This document shows, piece by piece, positions 24,301 to 35,191 of a stretch of 64,000 nucleotides of DNA. A program made the position numbers and the translations under genes. A model generated the notes under the pieces. The model ran no database searches. It was not told where the DNA came from and was given only the letters and a program-made list of their open reading frames with translations. The stretch is from Phyto melanocephala (Eukaryota > Arthropoda > Insecta > Diptera > Rhinophoridae). The stretch covers positions 5,262,001 to 5,326,000 of the forward strand of contig OW799233.1 in the NCBI GenBank assembly GCA_941918925.1, given 5' to 3'. Position 1 is the stretch's first letter; every line of letters starts with the position of its first letter.

Positions 24301-24479
24301 AAATTTTTTTAAAAATGATTCTAGAGACAAACGAGATTTTTTATGTAGAATTGTTAACTTTGTATTCGCTAAACTGAAATTGGCTTTCGAGTAATTTATG
24401 TTTAGTTGGTTTGACATTTTAATTTCCAAATTGGTTGATTGGTTGGTTATCGTGGTAGCTCGCTGCACGCCAACAGTCA
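21326..24479. other. Long gap, mostly AT-rich
   Basis: About 3.1 kb without recognised genes. A balanced-composition patch at 22915-23110 (gtggtcttaccactggcc, ggcaagcaccatgggaata) resembles a TE remnant but has no frame I can identify. CATA repeats at about 22720-22741 and a (TAA)n run near 22498-22512. The overlapping frames at 23171-23622 look accidental. Confidence 0.4.
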
Positions 24480-24843
24480 AGTAGAGTCTATATGACTCCG
24501 TTTTGACAGGACCACATCACTCGTCAGCTCCTAATGTATCTCAGAATAAATCCAAGAGTAAGGGTGCTAGATCCACCCCGTGTCCGTGAGGTATCTCATT
24601 AGATAACTCAGTCCAACTTCAGATATCGCAGAAAGGCCATCCAGTATATGTTCGCCCAAAAATCTGTGTCTTTAAGCCGCCAGTGCAGGACATTTGCAGA
24701 GAAGGTGGAAAAATGATTCCTCCTTCTCTCTATCCAGACAGCTGCGACAATGGTCGTTCGATGGAAGTCCGATTCGATTTGCATGTTTGCCTAACATCCA
24801 GTGACCCGTCAATAAGGCAGTAACCTCGATATGTCCCTCCGAC
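24480..24843 (-). pseudogene. Non-LTR retrotransposon pol C-terminus fossil
   Basis: On the minus strand from 24843 the frame reads GHIEVTALLTGHWMLGKHAN, then SNDHCRSCLDREKEESFFHL with LCKCPAL (a CCHC-type zinc knuckle), one premature stop, and on to the C-terminus SYLMRYLTDTGWI with its stop at 24567-24569. The layout (zinc knuckle about 60 residues before the end, 'GW' near the terminus) matches RNase H-bearing I/LOA/R1-group elements. It is too divergent from the copy at 9693 to be the same family. About 90 bp of 3' UTR may run to 24480. It is 5'-truncated; RNase H is absent or unrecognisable. Confidence 0.7.
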
Positions 24844-25164
24844 TTCGACTGGTTTATTCCAGTTCAAGTTTATTCTGGAAATCATGGTTCTGTTTGAAAT
24901 ATTCGTCCATCATTTTTATTTGAATGGATATGGCAATAAATAAACATGCAGTATTTGGAGTGATGATAATTCTCAAGTGTATGTTTGGACATCGGTACAT
25001 CTGTATAAGCTTTATATCATTGGTCCTTAACTCTCTAATAGTGATGCTGGTCAAAACGCTACCGTCAGTATTGACTGCTATAGAGCCATGATTACAAATT
25101 TTTTGGTAATTAATTGAACAAGCATGATGTGCAGGAACAGTGGTATAAATAAGTGAAGAAAACA

Positions 25165-25440
25165 TTTGGTAACCTCATAGTTTCACCTTTTGTATCCTTA
25201 AACTGACCTCCAAGATCGTGCGATTTAACGCCACTTGACTATTTTCTGGGGGGATATATGAAGTCGTTAGTCTACCTCGATAAGCCCGAAACGATTGACC
25301 ATTTGGAGGACCGAAATCGCAGTGTTATTGCCGATATACGCCCATATGTTGGAAAAAGTCAAGAAAAATTCTACCTCCAGATTAGATCGTCCGAGACAGT
25401 CTTTGCGGTCATATGCTTGAAATCATATTTTAATTATAAT
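25165..25440 (+). pseudogene. Mariner-type transposase fossil (C-terminal third)
   Basis: From 25165 the frame reads FGNLIVSPFVSLN, a stop where Trp is expected, then PPRSCDLTPLDYFLGGYMKS and LVYLDKPETIDHLEDR up to about 25350. It then continues in shifted frames as NSTSRLD and GHMLEIIF before a stop near 25435. This is the C-terminal part of the same broad transposase type as at 8440-9098; the third catalytic Asp (TPLD) is present. The rest of the transposase and the inverted repeats are not seen. Confidence 0.8.
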
Positions 25441-26680
25441 GCCAGAAGATTTTCTTTCGAATAAAGTAAATTTTATGTCAATCATCTTTGTTTTTATTCC
25501 ATTTCAAAATTGTATACCTCTGCAAAAAATACCCTTTAAAAATTTCTTGAAACAAGGCGACATAAAAAAAAATTATTTCCGTTACACACACAACACAGAC
25601 ACGTACTTAAATAACATATATCATTTTCAATTGAAAACTCCAAATTGAATTGCAAAGGCTTGCAATCATTTGTGTTTTTTTTGTTGTTGTAAGATTATGC
25701 TTTAGTTTGTTGCTTATTGTTTGACTTTAATACCCATGAGAAAAATTTATCCATAGAGACAAAAAGTCAATACACAATACATACAAACAATGTATTAATT
25801 GTAACACCGACAAAAAAACTAACAGCAGCAACACAACAAACAATAAACATGAATTGTCGTACTCATATTCAAAATATATATAAATACTTTTAACATGTAT
25901 GTGTGTACGTATATAGATGTACATACATAGCTTGTACAATGCACATTGGGAACATAACACGTTCACATATGATTGCGCTTTTAAGCAATAAAAATTCAGC
26001 CAATGGCCATTTCCGTAATCTCTATTGTTTAAAATGAATCACTGTGTAAGTGTGTATATGTATGTAAATTCTTATGCATGTGTAAGAGAGTATTTGAATA
26101 GAATTATACTTGGCCCATATAAGTGTAGTGATGATGACATTGAGTGTGAGAATATTGGCTTTATATACAAAATCATAAATGTTTGCATGAGTTTATGACC
26201 ATGGAAAAATTGATGAGGTGTAACGATTTTATTGGCTTAACCGAAGACAAAAGAATTTGTTAAAAAAAGGTTTCGTTTTCAGTTTTAGGTTTTCACTTAG
26301 GGAATCGAGTGTAAAAAGAGAAACCAGAGGAAAATTTTTTTTCAAATATTTTTCATTTATTTGCTAAGAATTAAAGAGTTTGTTAAACAGATGAGGCTGC
26401 TCAGAAACAGTATGAGTCTTAAAGTCTTTATTGAATTGAAAATAATTATGGTTTTCTTGTAAGGGGACATATAATTGAAAAAAATTTAATAGAGAAATAA
26501 ATTAAAGTTCTTAAATATAAAATGTTTAATGGTTATATATTTTTGGAGCAATTTTTGGTGGCAATAAATCATATTAATTTTTGGAATTTAATGACTATAT
26601 GACCTTAAATATGTAAAAGCCACAAGCTTCACCAAGCTGCCCTTAAGAAAAATGTAAAAATAATAAATATTTTTAAATAA
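25441..26680. other. AT-rich gap
   Basis: No recognised gene. Short ACAT and GT-rich tracts near 25890-25930 and 26045-26070. Confidence 0.4.
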
Positions 26681-27366
26681 TTTTTATACCCTTCAGCTGC
26701 GGTGCACAAGGGTATATATAGCTTTGTCATTCCGTTTGTAATTTCTACAATTTTCATTTCCGACCCCATAAAGCATATATTTTCTGAAAGCTTATGAATA
26801 GAGGAGTCGATTAAGCCCTGACCGTCTGTCCGTGTGTTGGTTGAAATCAACTTTTAGAAACAACTATATGTTCCTCAGATCTTTATATGGTACCAATCTC
26901 TTGGAAATATTCAGAAATGAATCGCTATTGAAATTCAGCACAATCGCCCAATAACTTTCTCAGATATGAGCAAAAAACCACGACCACCTCGTTTTCTTAC
27001 ACAATTACAACAACAACATATATACATACATACATGTAAAAACTATACAAAAAAAAAATTACAAAAAGAAAAAATATTAAAAATAAAAAAAAAAAAATAA
27101 TAAAAAAATTACAAAAAAAAAATTTTTAAAAAAATTTTAAAAAAATTTAAAAAAAATAATAATAAAATATAAATAATATATTAAATAAAATAAAATTTTT
27201 TTGGCTCAGCTGGGATTCGATGCCACATTTATTCTAACCAGTATATATGTACATATGTACGTATTTTATATGAGATGAATGGTGATACAAACAATTGTTA
27301 TTGCATGACTACACGTTGTGAAGGGTATATAAGATTCGGCACGGCCGAATATAGCACTGTTACTTG
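26681..27366 (+). mobile_element. DINE-1-like element, copy A2
   Basis: Complete copy from TTTTTATACCCTTCAGC to the terminal hairpin ATTCGGCACGGCCGAAT and ATAGCACTGTTACTTG. It shares with A1 and A3 the 'gaccccataaagcatatat' block, a 'gaccgtctgtccgtgtg' tract, 'gttgaaatcaac', the low-complexity A/T tract (27040-27200) and 'ggctcagctgggattcgatg'. It is oriented opposite to A3. No coding capacity. Confidence 0.88.
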
Positions 27367-28509
27367 TTTTATCTAAAATTGTTAAAGATCAAATTCAATC
27401 TTCTTTAAAAAGCATAGTAGTCAAATCATTCGAATAAATATTTATCACGATTTATATTATTTAGAAAGAATTTAATTGGAGAAAAAAGAAAAACGTATAT
27501 AAGTATGCATTAACACAGACTCAACAAGCCACACACACTTATATACATTCATGTATTTATAACAGTTGTTGTAAACAATGTACATATGTACATTTAAACA
27601 TATGTATGTGCTACACAATATGTATATTAACCGTAAAAAATTCCTTCAGTTAATTGTTTGCATGATTTTAATAGGAAATGGGTCGCAAAAGAGCATTTCA
27701 AAAGTAAGAACGATATGTTGCATTTTATAAAAAAAAACAATAGAAAAATTATAGAAAGTTAAAAGTCAATTAATAAGAGATTAATTTACTTCGAAATTGA
27801 TGTATTTATAAAGAAAAATCTATACTGGGTATGAATAAACAGTATATTAAGGCCTCGAAAATCATTATTAATACACTTGGCTAATCATGCCAGTTTCTAA
27901 GGAAAGATATAATAACAATAAATTGAAAACTAGGGAATATTTAGTACATTTTTAATTGTGTGTAATCAGCGATCAAATACGTAAGTGTAATCGGGGTGTT
28001 TTTGTCGTGTTTTAAACAGGAGTAAAACATGGTTTTTGTACTTTATTTAATAATGTCACTTATTAGGATTTTATGATATTAATCCTATTTTGCTTTTTTA
28101 TAAAAAAATCATTAAAGAGATTTTCCATTTGGAGATTTTCTTTCTCAGGAAACGGATTAAGTGGCTTTAAAGTGGTTTTAAATTTTTTGTTACATATATA
28201 TATACACACATACATAAATTTAATAAGACTATTTGGCGCCAAAAAATTTTGTTGTTGTTGTATTCTTGCAGTGGGTGATCTTCACCTAACCATTTTATTG
28301 ACCTTTTTGATATCGAGTTTCAATATTAGATAAACACGGATTTTTACAAAATTTTAATTGAATAAAAAATAATAAAGAATATAACAAATTTTCGCTTACT
28401 TTAATTTATTTATTTATTTAAAGTTTGGTAACCTAGCCTCTAGGCCATAATCGGCTACAAGCTTCTACTAAAATTTTAAATTAAAAACTTAAAGATTTTC
28501 TTTTGTAAA
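27367..28509. other. AT-rich gap, possible LINE tail
   Basis: No gene. At about 28400-28420 a (TTTA)n run is followed by 'gtttggtaacctagcctc', which resembles the reverse complement of a non-LTR 3' end with a (TAAA)n tail, but no coding part is attached. Confidence 0.35.
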
Positions 28510-29115
28510 ATGTGAGATTTTGATGAGGCTACTTCATACATCTTGTCGTAACTTTGGAACGACGTACTCGATTTTGATTAGCAATCCCTCAGAAAACTTC
28601 AAATTACGCCGTCTTTAAGTCTTTTGAATATTATTTTCTGATTAAGCCCTTAGTTTTGGAGTTTTTGAGGAACGACTTTTTTGTTATTATTTTTCTTTTT
28701 TTAATTTGAGATGAAGAAGGAAGAGGCTGCCCCATAAATCTTGTTGAAGCTTTGAAACGAAGTACTCGATTTTGCTTAGTTTTTGAGTTATTGAGGAACG
28801 GCTCGAAAAAAATTTCTTCTTTGGTTTAATAAAAAATTAATAAAAGAAATAATTTTCAGTTTTTGTTCTTGATCTTAAAGTATGTATAAGAAATAAAATA
28901 AATCTTATTGAGTGAGTATCCATGAACAAAGTCTAGTTTTCTTCGCGATAAAGTAAAAGAACAAAAAATTTTTAATTTTAAAAATTAGAAAGCAACAAAT
29001 AATTACCAGTTTTTGTACTTGATCTTAAGGCTGCATATATTATAAAAATAAATAAATCATATTGCATGAAAATCCATCGGTAAATTCGAGTTTTATTCCC
29101 AAGAAAGTGAAAGTA
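28510..29115. repeat. Block of degenerate direct repeats
   Basis: Two pairs of imperfect direct repeats. The phrase 'cttggaacgacgtactcgattttg ... gaggaacgac' (about 28540-28675) returns as 'ctttgaaacgaagtactcgattttg ... gaggaacggc' (about 28752-28805). The phrase 'tttttgttcttgatcttaa' (about 28858) returns as 'tttttgtacttgatcttaa' (about 29000), each followed by a similar 100-bp stretch. No coding frame. It looks like an old, locally duplicated repeat of unknown family. Confidence 0.5.
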
Positions 29116-32100
29116 CTTACTTTTTTAGTTCGGAGCATAATTTATAAAAAACGATAGTAAAAACTGAAAATGCATTTGCCAGTATATACAGCAAACAAAA
29201 TTGAAAGCAGTGCAAAGGGAATTACATTTTAAAGACTTCTAATTCAATGTTAAATCAATCATTCTAAATGATTCCCTACATATAAAATAATGTGTCATAA
29301 CTGATGTTTTTAAAAATGAATGAAAAATGTAAACAAACAAAATCAACATCGGATCGGAAACATCGGATGCTTTTCATAAAATATGCATGAGTTCTATGAA
29401 CTTATTAGAATGGAGTGCAGTTCATTAATATTCTCTTATGTTTAAATGATTAGTTTTTTCGCCTAAATTTTATCACTTCGTCACCAATTAACCCATTGAA
29501 AAATCCCTTTTTTGTCATATTTTCTGTTTGCAGGCTATGCTTAAAAAAAACCGCAAAAAAGTCGTTTCGTAAGTTTTTAATTTATTTTATTTTAATAAAA
29601 AAAAGTAATAATAATAATATATAAACAAGTTTAAAAACAAACTAATTTTAAGTGGTTCGTTAAATGTGTTAAGGTAAGCGAAAAAAATCAAAGAGCTTGC
29701 TGAAAGTTTTCAATAGAACCCGTTTTAAAGAGTTTTGTTATTACATTTTACATATATATTTTTTTAATCTAAAAACCCCTTAAAAAGAAAATAATTTATA
29801 AGTAGCAGTTAAATCAACATTTTCTTTTAAATATTAAATTTATTGAGAATTTAAATATGTAAATAGTGATTGTATTTGACTCTTTGTTGTTTTGAAACCT
29901 TTGGATCTTTCCACAAATAATCAAAAATGTTTTACATCCCTTTGCCATACGCAATCATTTTCTCAATGATTTTTAGCAGTAGAGGGTTCTTTCTTTATCT
30001 TTATGTTGCCATTAGATTTTTTTCTATTGTTGTTGCTGTTGTTGTTTTTTTTCTTGGTCGACACACATACTAATAAAGATGTTGCTGCCAGTATCACAGC
30101 ATTGATATGGCAACAAGTAAAGATGATGTGACTAAGAATCAGCAAAGATATTTCAAAGGGTTTAAGATTATTTTATTTATTTATTTGTTGTTATTTGATT
30201 TGATTAATTAATTGCAATAATAAGTTCAAGTGATTGTTATAAGTAATCGCTGATAAGAGGGATGGAATAAAGTTTTGTACTCAATGAAAAGAGTTCAGTG
30301 TAAGTGTTAGACTTTCAAAAAGTTTGTTAATATTGAAAACCTTTAGGCCAATTGTTAATTATGAAATTCGTGAATACTTAAGTAAAGTATTATGAAGTTG
30401 AAAGAAGTGAATATTTCTTCTAGCATAATGTAAAATGTAATTATGCGGATAAGAGTCAAAGTATTTGTTAAGATGATTTAAGTTTTCCTTATTGAAATCG
30501 ATTTTTTTTTACTAAACTTAAGTTTGTTTAGAGTCTGCAAAGTTTAAGAGGAATACGTAAATTAAAATCTTCATTTTGATATTCTGTGCTTTGTTTTTGT
30601 AACACAGTTAAACTCATCCGAGGTGTCCCTAACAGCTCAGTTTCCCTAAACACAAACTGACAAGTGTGGTGGTGTTAGCACCTAAGTGTGCAAAATGGTT
30701 GACGTTGTAAATATTTGTTACACTAACTCACTTAATTAAAATTCAGTGAAACGTTGTTTTTTATTCTACTTTCTTGTTTATACTGTTTTCTGAAAATATC
30801 AAAACATTAGAGTGGTAAAACAAAATCGCAATAACCACCATTTATTTTTCATGTTAACTACAGTTTTATTTTTTACTGGCACACCAGGTGAGAGAAAAAA
30901 AGTAAAAAAAAATAAATTTTGTTTAATTTAATGCTTAATTTTAATGATGTACTAGTTGTTTCGAACCTGCAAACAAAAAGAAGGCCACAAAAAGTAAAGA
31001 AGCATGCAATGAAATGCACTGATAGTCCAGTAAGACACGCTGATAGGCTGACTCAACGTAACAAAGTGACTCCACTGACTGATAGTTGCAAAGCCTGTCT
31101 AATGGCAGTAATGATTCATAGTTACTATAGTGCTTTTAAAATTATAAGGGGACTGAGGGGGTATCAGTGTACACTGTAATAAAGTTTCTCCGTTTTTGTT
31201 AACAAAAACTATTTTTGGAAGTTTTTAATGGTGTGAGTTTGAGGTTTTCAACTGCTACCGAAAAAGTTTTTATTTTATTTTTTAATTTACCGATTTGTAC
31301 TTACAAAAACCTTAAAAACTCAGTACAAGTATTAATACAAATAGTAGAAAATGAGTAGGAACACGACAACTATAAAGTTTTATTCATGTTAATTTTTGAT
31401 TTGTTCGTTTCGTTTCGTTACGTTACGTTTTTGTTTTTTTTTAAATCGCATTTAATGAAAATCTCATTATGCAGAGGTTGTGAGTTATAAATTCTTTGTA
31501 AATGGAAAACATTTAAAAAAAAGTTGATTTAAATTATTGTTTGAGTAAAAATTTAATCGTATGTTTTACATAAATAGAAAAATAATTAAAAAATATTTTT
31601 TTTTACTTGTCAGCCAACTAGAATTTTACGAATTTCTCTTAATGTTTTTTTATTATTCTTATAATTTGTTTTCAGATTTTATTGACGAAATTAAATTTTG
31701 TTCAAACCTTCATAAAGCCAACGTAATGACAAAAGAGGATTGCTAGTACATGCAATTGTGTATTGCCTTCAAATCCTCTCACTCGCTCATCTACACAAAT
31801 CCTAGAGAAGCAATTTAATTTTCAAGTGTATCTATTGAGTTACAGCTTTTGATATAATTGCACCAAAATAATTTACTTCACTCTTTTACACACCTGATCT
31901 TACAGGTAATTTTAGTTGCTGTTGCAAATTCATTTTGCATTAAACATTTCGTAAATTCTCTTTTTTGTTTTTACTTATTTTGAAATTTAACAAAAAAAAA
32001 AAACAATCTGTAATGTTTAATGTTCACAATTTACCTTTATTTCTTTTTTTTTAGTTTTTCAAGCTTTTTGTTTCGTTTATCTAACTTTGTGTGGCGGTTG

Positions 32101-32410
32101 CTGCAATACTCATAGTTGTTGTTGCAAAGGTTAATGAGGTAACATTGTTGTCGATGTTTTAATGTAGAGTTGAGAATAACACCATTTTTAAATAAATGAT
32201 TTTTATTCTTTTTCGCTTTTAATTTACAAAAGTAAATATCGTCAAATGTAAGTATGGCTTACACTCGTTTAGTAAAGGAAAAATGAATTCGCTGGATTTG
32301 AATATGTAAATAAAATATTTTTGTTTTCTTTCGTTTGAAAGTTTATAAATCATTTAAATTTAAAAGAAGAACAAGATTGAGATGAATTTAAATTTTAAAA
32401 ATATAGTTAA
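29116..32410. other. Long gap, no confirmed gene
   Basis: Apart from the candidate small exon at 29534-29568 I see no gene. The minus frame at 29963-30145 (a hydrophobic stretch followed by Lys/Asn-rich residues) and the plus frame at 30919-31179 are single-strand open frames without splice or homology support. Confidence 0.35.
29534..29568 (+). other. Candidate 35-nt exon (splice-site pair)
   Basis: A strong acceptor (tttttgtcatattttctgtttgcag) is followed after 35 nt by a consensus donor (tttc|gtaagt). In one frame the segment reads AMLKKNRKKVV, a basic peptide. It could be a micro-exon of a long-intron gene on the plus strand, or a chance pair. The peptide is not recognised. Confidence 0.2.
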
Positions 32411-32692
32411 ATATAAACAGTTTCTTCTATTGAGCTTGAGATCACTTTTCCTAATAAAAAATAGTTTTAATTTTATTTTCCGATATTTCGCTACCACATT
32501 GGGTAGCTTCTTCAGGAAAAGTTTTTACAATTTTTAACAATTAACAATTAAAATATTAGAATTGTTAAAAAACAAATTTTTTCGCTGAAGAAGCTACCCA
32601 ATGTGGTAGCGAAATATCGGAAAATAACATTGAAACTATTTTTTATAAAAAAAAAAGTGATCTCAAGCTCAATAGAAGAAACTGTTTATATA
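32411..32692. repeat. 282-bp inverted repeat with hammerhead-like motifs
   Basis: The left arm (from ATATAAACAGTTTCTTCTAT) is mirrored by the right arm (ending in GAAACTGTTTATAT); arms of about 120 bp enclose about 50 bp. Each arm contains, pointing outwards, CTGAAGA + stem GCTACC/GGTAGC (loop caatgt) + GAAA (right arm 32585-32614; left arm 32486-32515 on the minus strand). This resembles the CUGAUGA-stem II-GAAA core of hammerhead ribozymes carried by Penelope-like elements. Position five of the core is A instead of U. Stems I and III could not be drawn convincingly. It may be an inverted partial copy of a Penelope-like element. Confidence 0.6.
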
Positions 32693-32884
32693 AATTAAAA
32701 GATCGAAAACATTCATTTATTAAATAAAGTTAAATATATTTTTACGTTTATACTTTTTGTAGATAAACTTTGGTTTATTTCCCTTAGATAAATCGGGATA
32801 TTTTATTGAAAATTGACGTTATAAAAATTATATTTATGTAAATATGTAACTTTTTCTTTTTTTTTGAAAATGCTATAAAAAAGT

Positions 32885-33240
32885 GTAGCTTCGCTATGTG
32901 GCACATAGCGCGTGTCTAGTTGAAACCAAATGTTGCCAATGTCCTCCTCTTAAATTTTTGTGAACGAAAATTCGTTCAACATGGCCCGATAACGATCGCC
33001 ATTGACTACGGCCACTCCTTGTTCATTTTCGAATAATGCCTCTGGACCGAAATCCGCACAAAACAGTGACTCGTTTTGGGTTTTTTGTGCCCCAAATGCG
33101 ACAATTTTGCTTGTTTACATATCCGCCAAGATCAAAATGAGCTGCATCTGAAAAGATGATTTTTTTGTCAAAATCGGCCAAAGTAATGTCGCAATATTTC
33201 CCAGCGTTGTTCAAGCGTAAACACAACTATATTCGTTCAG
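32885..33240 (-). pseudogene. Mariner-type transposase fossil (central part)
   Basis: Read leftwards: KIIFSDAAHFDLGGYVNKQN, then CRIWGTKNPKRVTVLCGF (33023-33170), frameshift, FGPEALFENEQGVAVVNGDR and YRAMLNEFSF, stop, then EEDIGNIWFQLDTRYVPHSE near 32890. The first catalytic Asp (FSD) and the second (WFQ-x-D) are both visible; the usual FSDEAHF is FSDAAHF. The HTH region and the DLTPLD block are missing. Several stops and frameshifts. Same transposase type as the fossil at 37700-38475. Confidence 0.8.
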
Positions 33241-33429
33241 CGCAAGGATAAAACTTATTATTTGTCAAATCAGATATGAGCTAAGTATTACCATTCACGA
33301 AATAAGCACTAGTTGAAAAAAAAAAACGTTAGATGGTGGACCCTTTATTTGATTTTATATTTTACTATTATTTAATTAAACATGATATTCACTTATGTAT
33401 ATCTTATGCTCTACTAATTGCCCAGACCG

Positions 33430-34400
33430 GAAAATTGTACGACATCTGTTTGATGTCTGTCAGAAATATCTTTAGACAAGTAAGAATAATATAGGAATTC
33501 TTTTAGACTTTTAACAAAAAACATACAAAGTACTTGGCACAATTTCTGACAGACATGTCGAGGAAGATTCTGAGTTTTTTTTAACCGTCGTTTCTGATAG
33601 AAAAAGCTGGCGAAATTCTGATTAATTATGTGACAATCGTACAGATTTCTTACAAAAGTCTGAAAGAATATATGAAAAATTTTAGTTATTTATTTTTATA
33701 TTTATTATTTTATTTTTATTTAATTACAAATAGTGATTTGAATGTATCATTATATTATTCTTTTAATATTTAAGATACCATTTTATAAAAATTATTTTTT
33801 AATTTTTCTATACTTTATTAAATTTTAATTATTTTTTTTTAAATTGCTTTTGTTTGTTGTTTATTCACTTACTAAAATATTTCCTTTATTAACATAAAAA
33901 ATTTACTTATTATTCAGGATATTCTCCCAATAGGTTTCAATCATCAGTAGATCTGGCATAAGCACCAGTGAAATGCATATAGACCAGCTTAAGCCCAACA
34001 ACCAACAAAACCAAAAATATTTGCTTTATTTTAAATAGATAATTTAGAAACTCGTATTATTTTTTAAGTCTTTAGTTCACTTTTGTTTGTAACTAAGCCA
34101 CTGTAACAAGAAAACTAAAAAAATCCCAAAAATTACATGTTAAAGGTATAACGCAATTTTGGCAACCACAAAAATTAAAAAGAATAAAAAAACATTGACA
34201 AATCTGAACGAGATCAATCACAAATCTTGCCGACATATAAATTAACCAAAAATAAATAAAATCCCTCTGGCTTATCTGTACGAAATCAATTAGAAATCTA
34301 TCAGACATGTCGTACGTAAAATTTTTCAGAAATCTGTATAAAATGTCTGTAAAAGCAATGAGATATTTGTCGGACTTGTATAATTCAGACTTTGTCATGT
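33430..34400. repeat. Cluster of inverted and direct copies of a CAGACATGTCG motif
   Basis: The words GACATCTG.., TCTGTCAGAAAT and their complements occur in both orientations: 33438-33468 (plus), 33541-33560 (minus), and around 33640, 34195-34240 and 34270-34380. On the minus strand two imperfect tandem units ('agatttstrattgatytcgt' plus 'cagat') lie at about 34195-34330. This explains the internally repetitive open frame at 34093-34398. I cannot assign it to a TE family; a degenerate foldback element is one possibility. Confidence 0.4.
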
Positions 34401-34567
34401 CATTTTTATTTATACTATGATATCATATTGGAAATTTTGCAAACAATATTAATTCTAGAAAAATTTGTTTTTAAAACATCCTGTAAGTAAAATAGATAAA
34501 CCGTTTCAGTTATCTGGTGTAGACTTGGTATCATTGCACCATTAATAATTAAATCAGTCCCTTCTTA

Positions 34568-35188
34568 TACCATAGACAGACGATAGCGTTAATTTGCATT
34601 AAAATCTCACTAATGCAAATTAAAATTTTGCTGTGACAGACGACAGTTTTTGCATTTAGTAAAAATTTTAAAAATTGTAAATGCACTAGCAATCACAAAT
34701 CTAAACATGTTGCTACAAGTTGGGATGGCAGATGGACACTCTGAAATAAGGGAAAGGGAATTGTGGAAATTCGTAGGTTTAATGATATTTGTTCATGGAG
34801 GTTATAATTCATACATACATAGTACATACATATGTATGTATGTATGTAGGTATGTGGTATTTTTTTAAAGGACAGCACTTTTTGGGAGAGTGACGTGCTT
34901 ACGATGGATCATAAAAGTATTAAGGAAAACTTTCGCCTAAACAAAAAGGCATTCCAAAAAATATGTAAAAAACATATCGAATCTATTTTTAATTTACATT
35001 TTTTATTTATTTATTTTTTGATTGATTGCCGACCGTGTTGCCATATTGAAATTGTTAAATGCAGTATAAATTCAATATGATTTAGTGCATTTACGTGAAA
35101 TCTAATACACATTGAAATGGGGATAAATCATAAGTTAATTTGAATTAAGACTTTTAATGCAAATTAACGCTGTCGTCTCTCTATGATA
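34568..35188 (+). mobile_element. PIF/Harbinger-like element, 621 bp, TTA duplication
   Basis: TTA at 34565-34567 and 35189-35191 flank long terminal inverted repeats: left TACCATAGACAGACGATAGC, right (reverse complement) TATCATAGAGAGACGACAGC, both continuing GTTAATTTGCATTAAAA (37 bp with 4 mismatches). The interior holds a transposase-like fragment at about 34868-34990 and a short CATA microsatellite at 34812-34855. The 3-bp TTA duplication plus the fragment support PIF/Harbinger. Confidence 0.85.
34868..34990 (+). pseudogene. Harbinger-type transposase N-terminal remnant
   Basis: The frame reads DSTFWESDVLTMDHKSIKEN followed by FRLNKKAFQKICKKHIES and then runs into low-complexity sequence. 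The pattern W-E-x-D ... F-R-(L/M)-x-x-x-x-F is found just upstream of the DDE nuclease domain in PIF/Harbinger transposases. None of the catalytic residues remain, so the host element is an internally deleted, non-autonomous derivative. The family call rests on this short motif and on the TTA duplication. Confidence 0.5.
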
Positions 35189-35191
35189 TTA

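Noticed and set aside
24854..25165. 103-codon minus ORF containing 'NTDGS', reminiscent of the RNase H motif YTDGS
   Set aside because: The surrounding residues do not follow an RNase H domain and the spacing to the C-terminal fossil at 24843 is wrong; likely coincidence.
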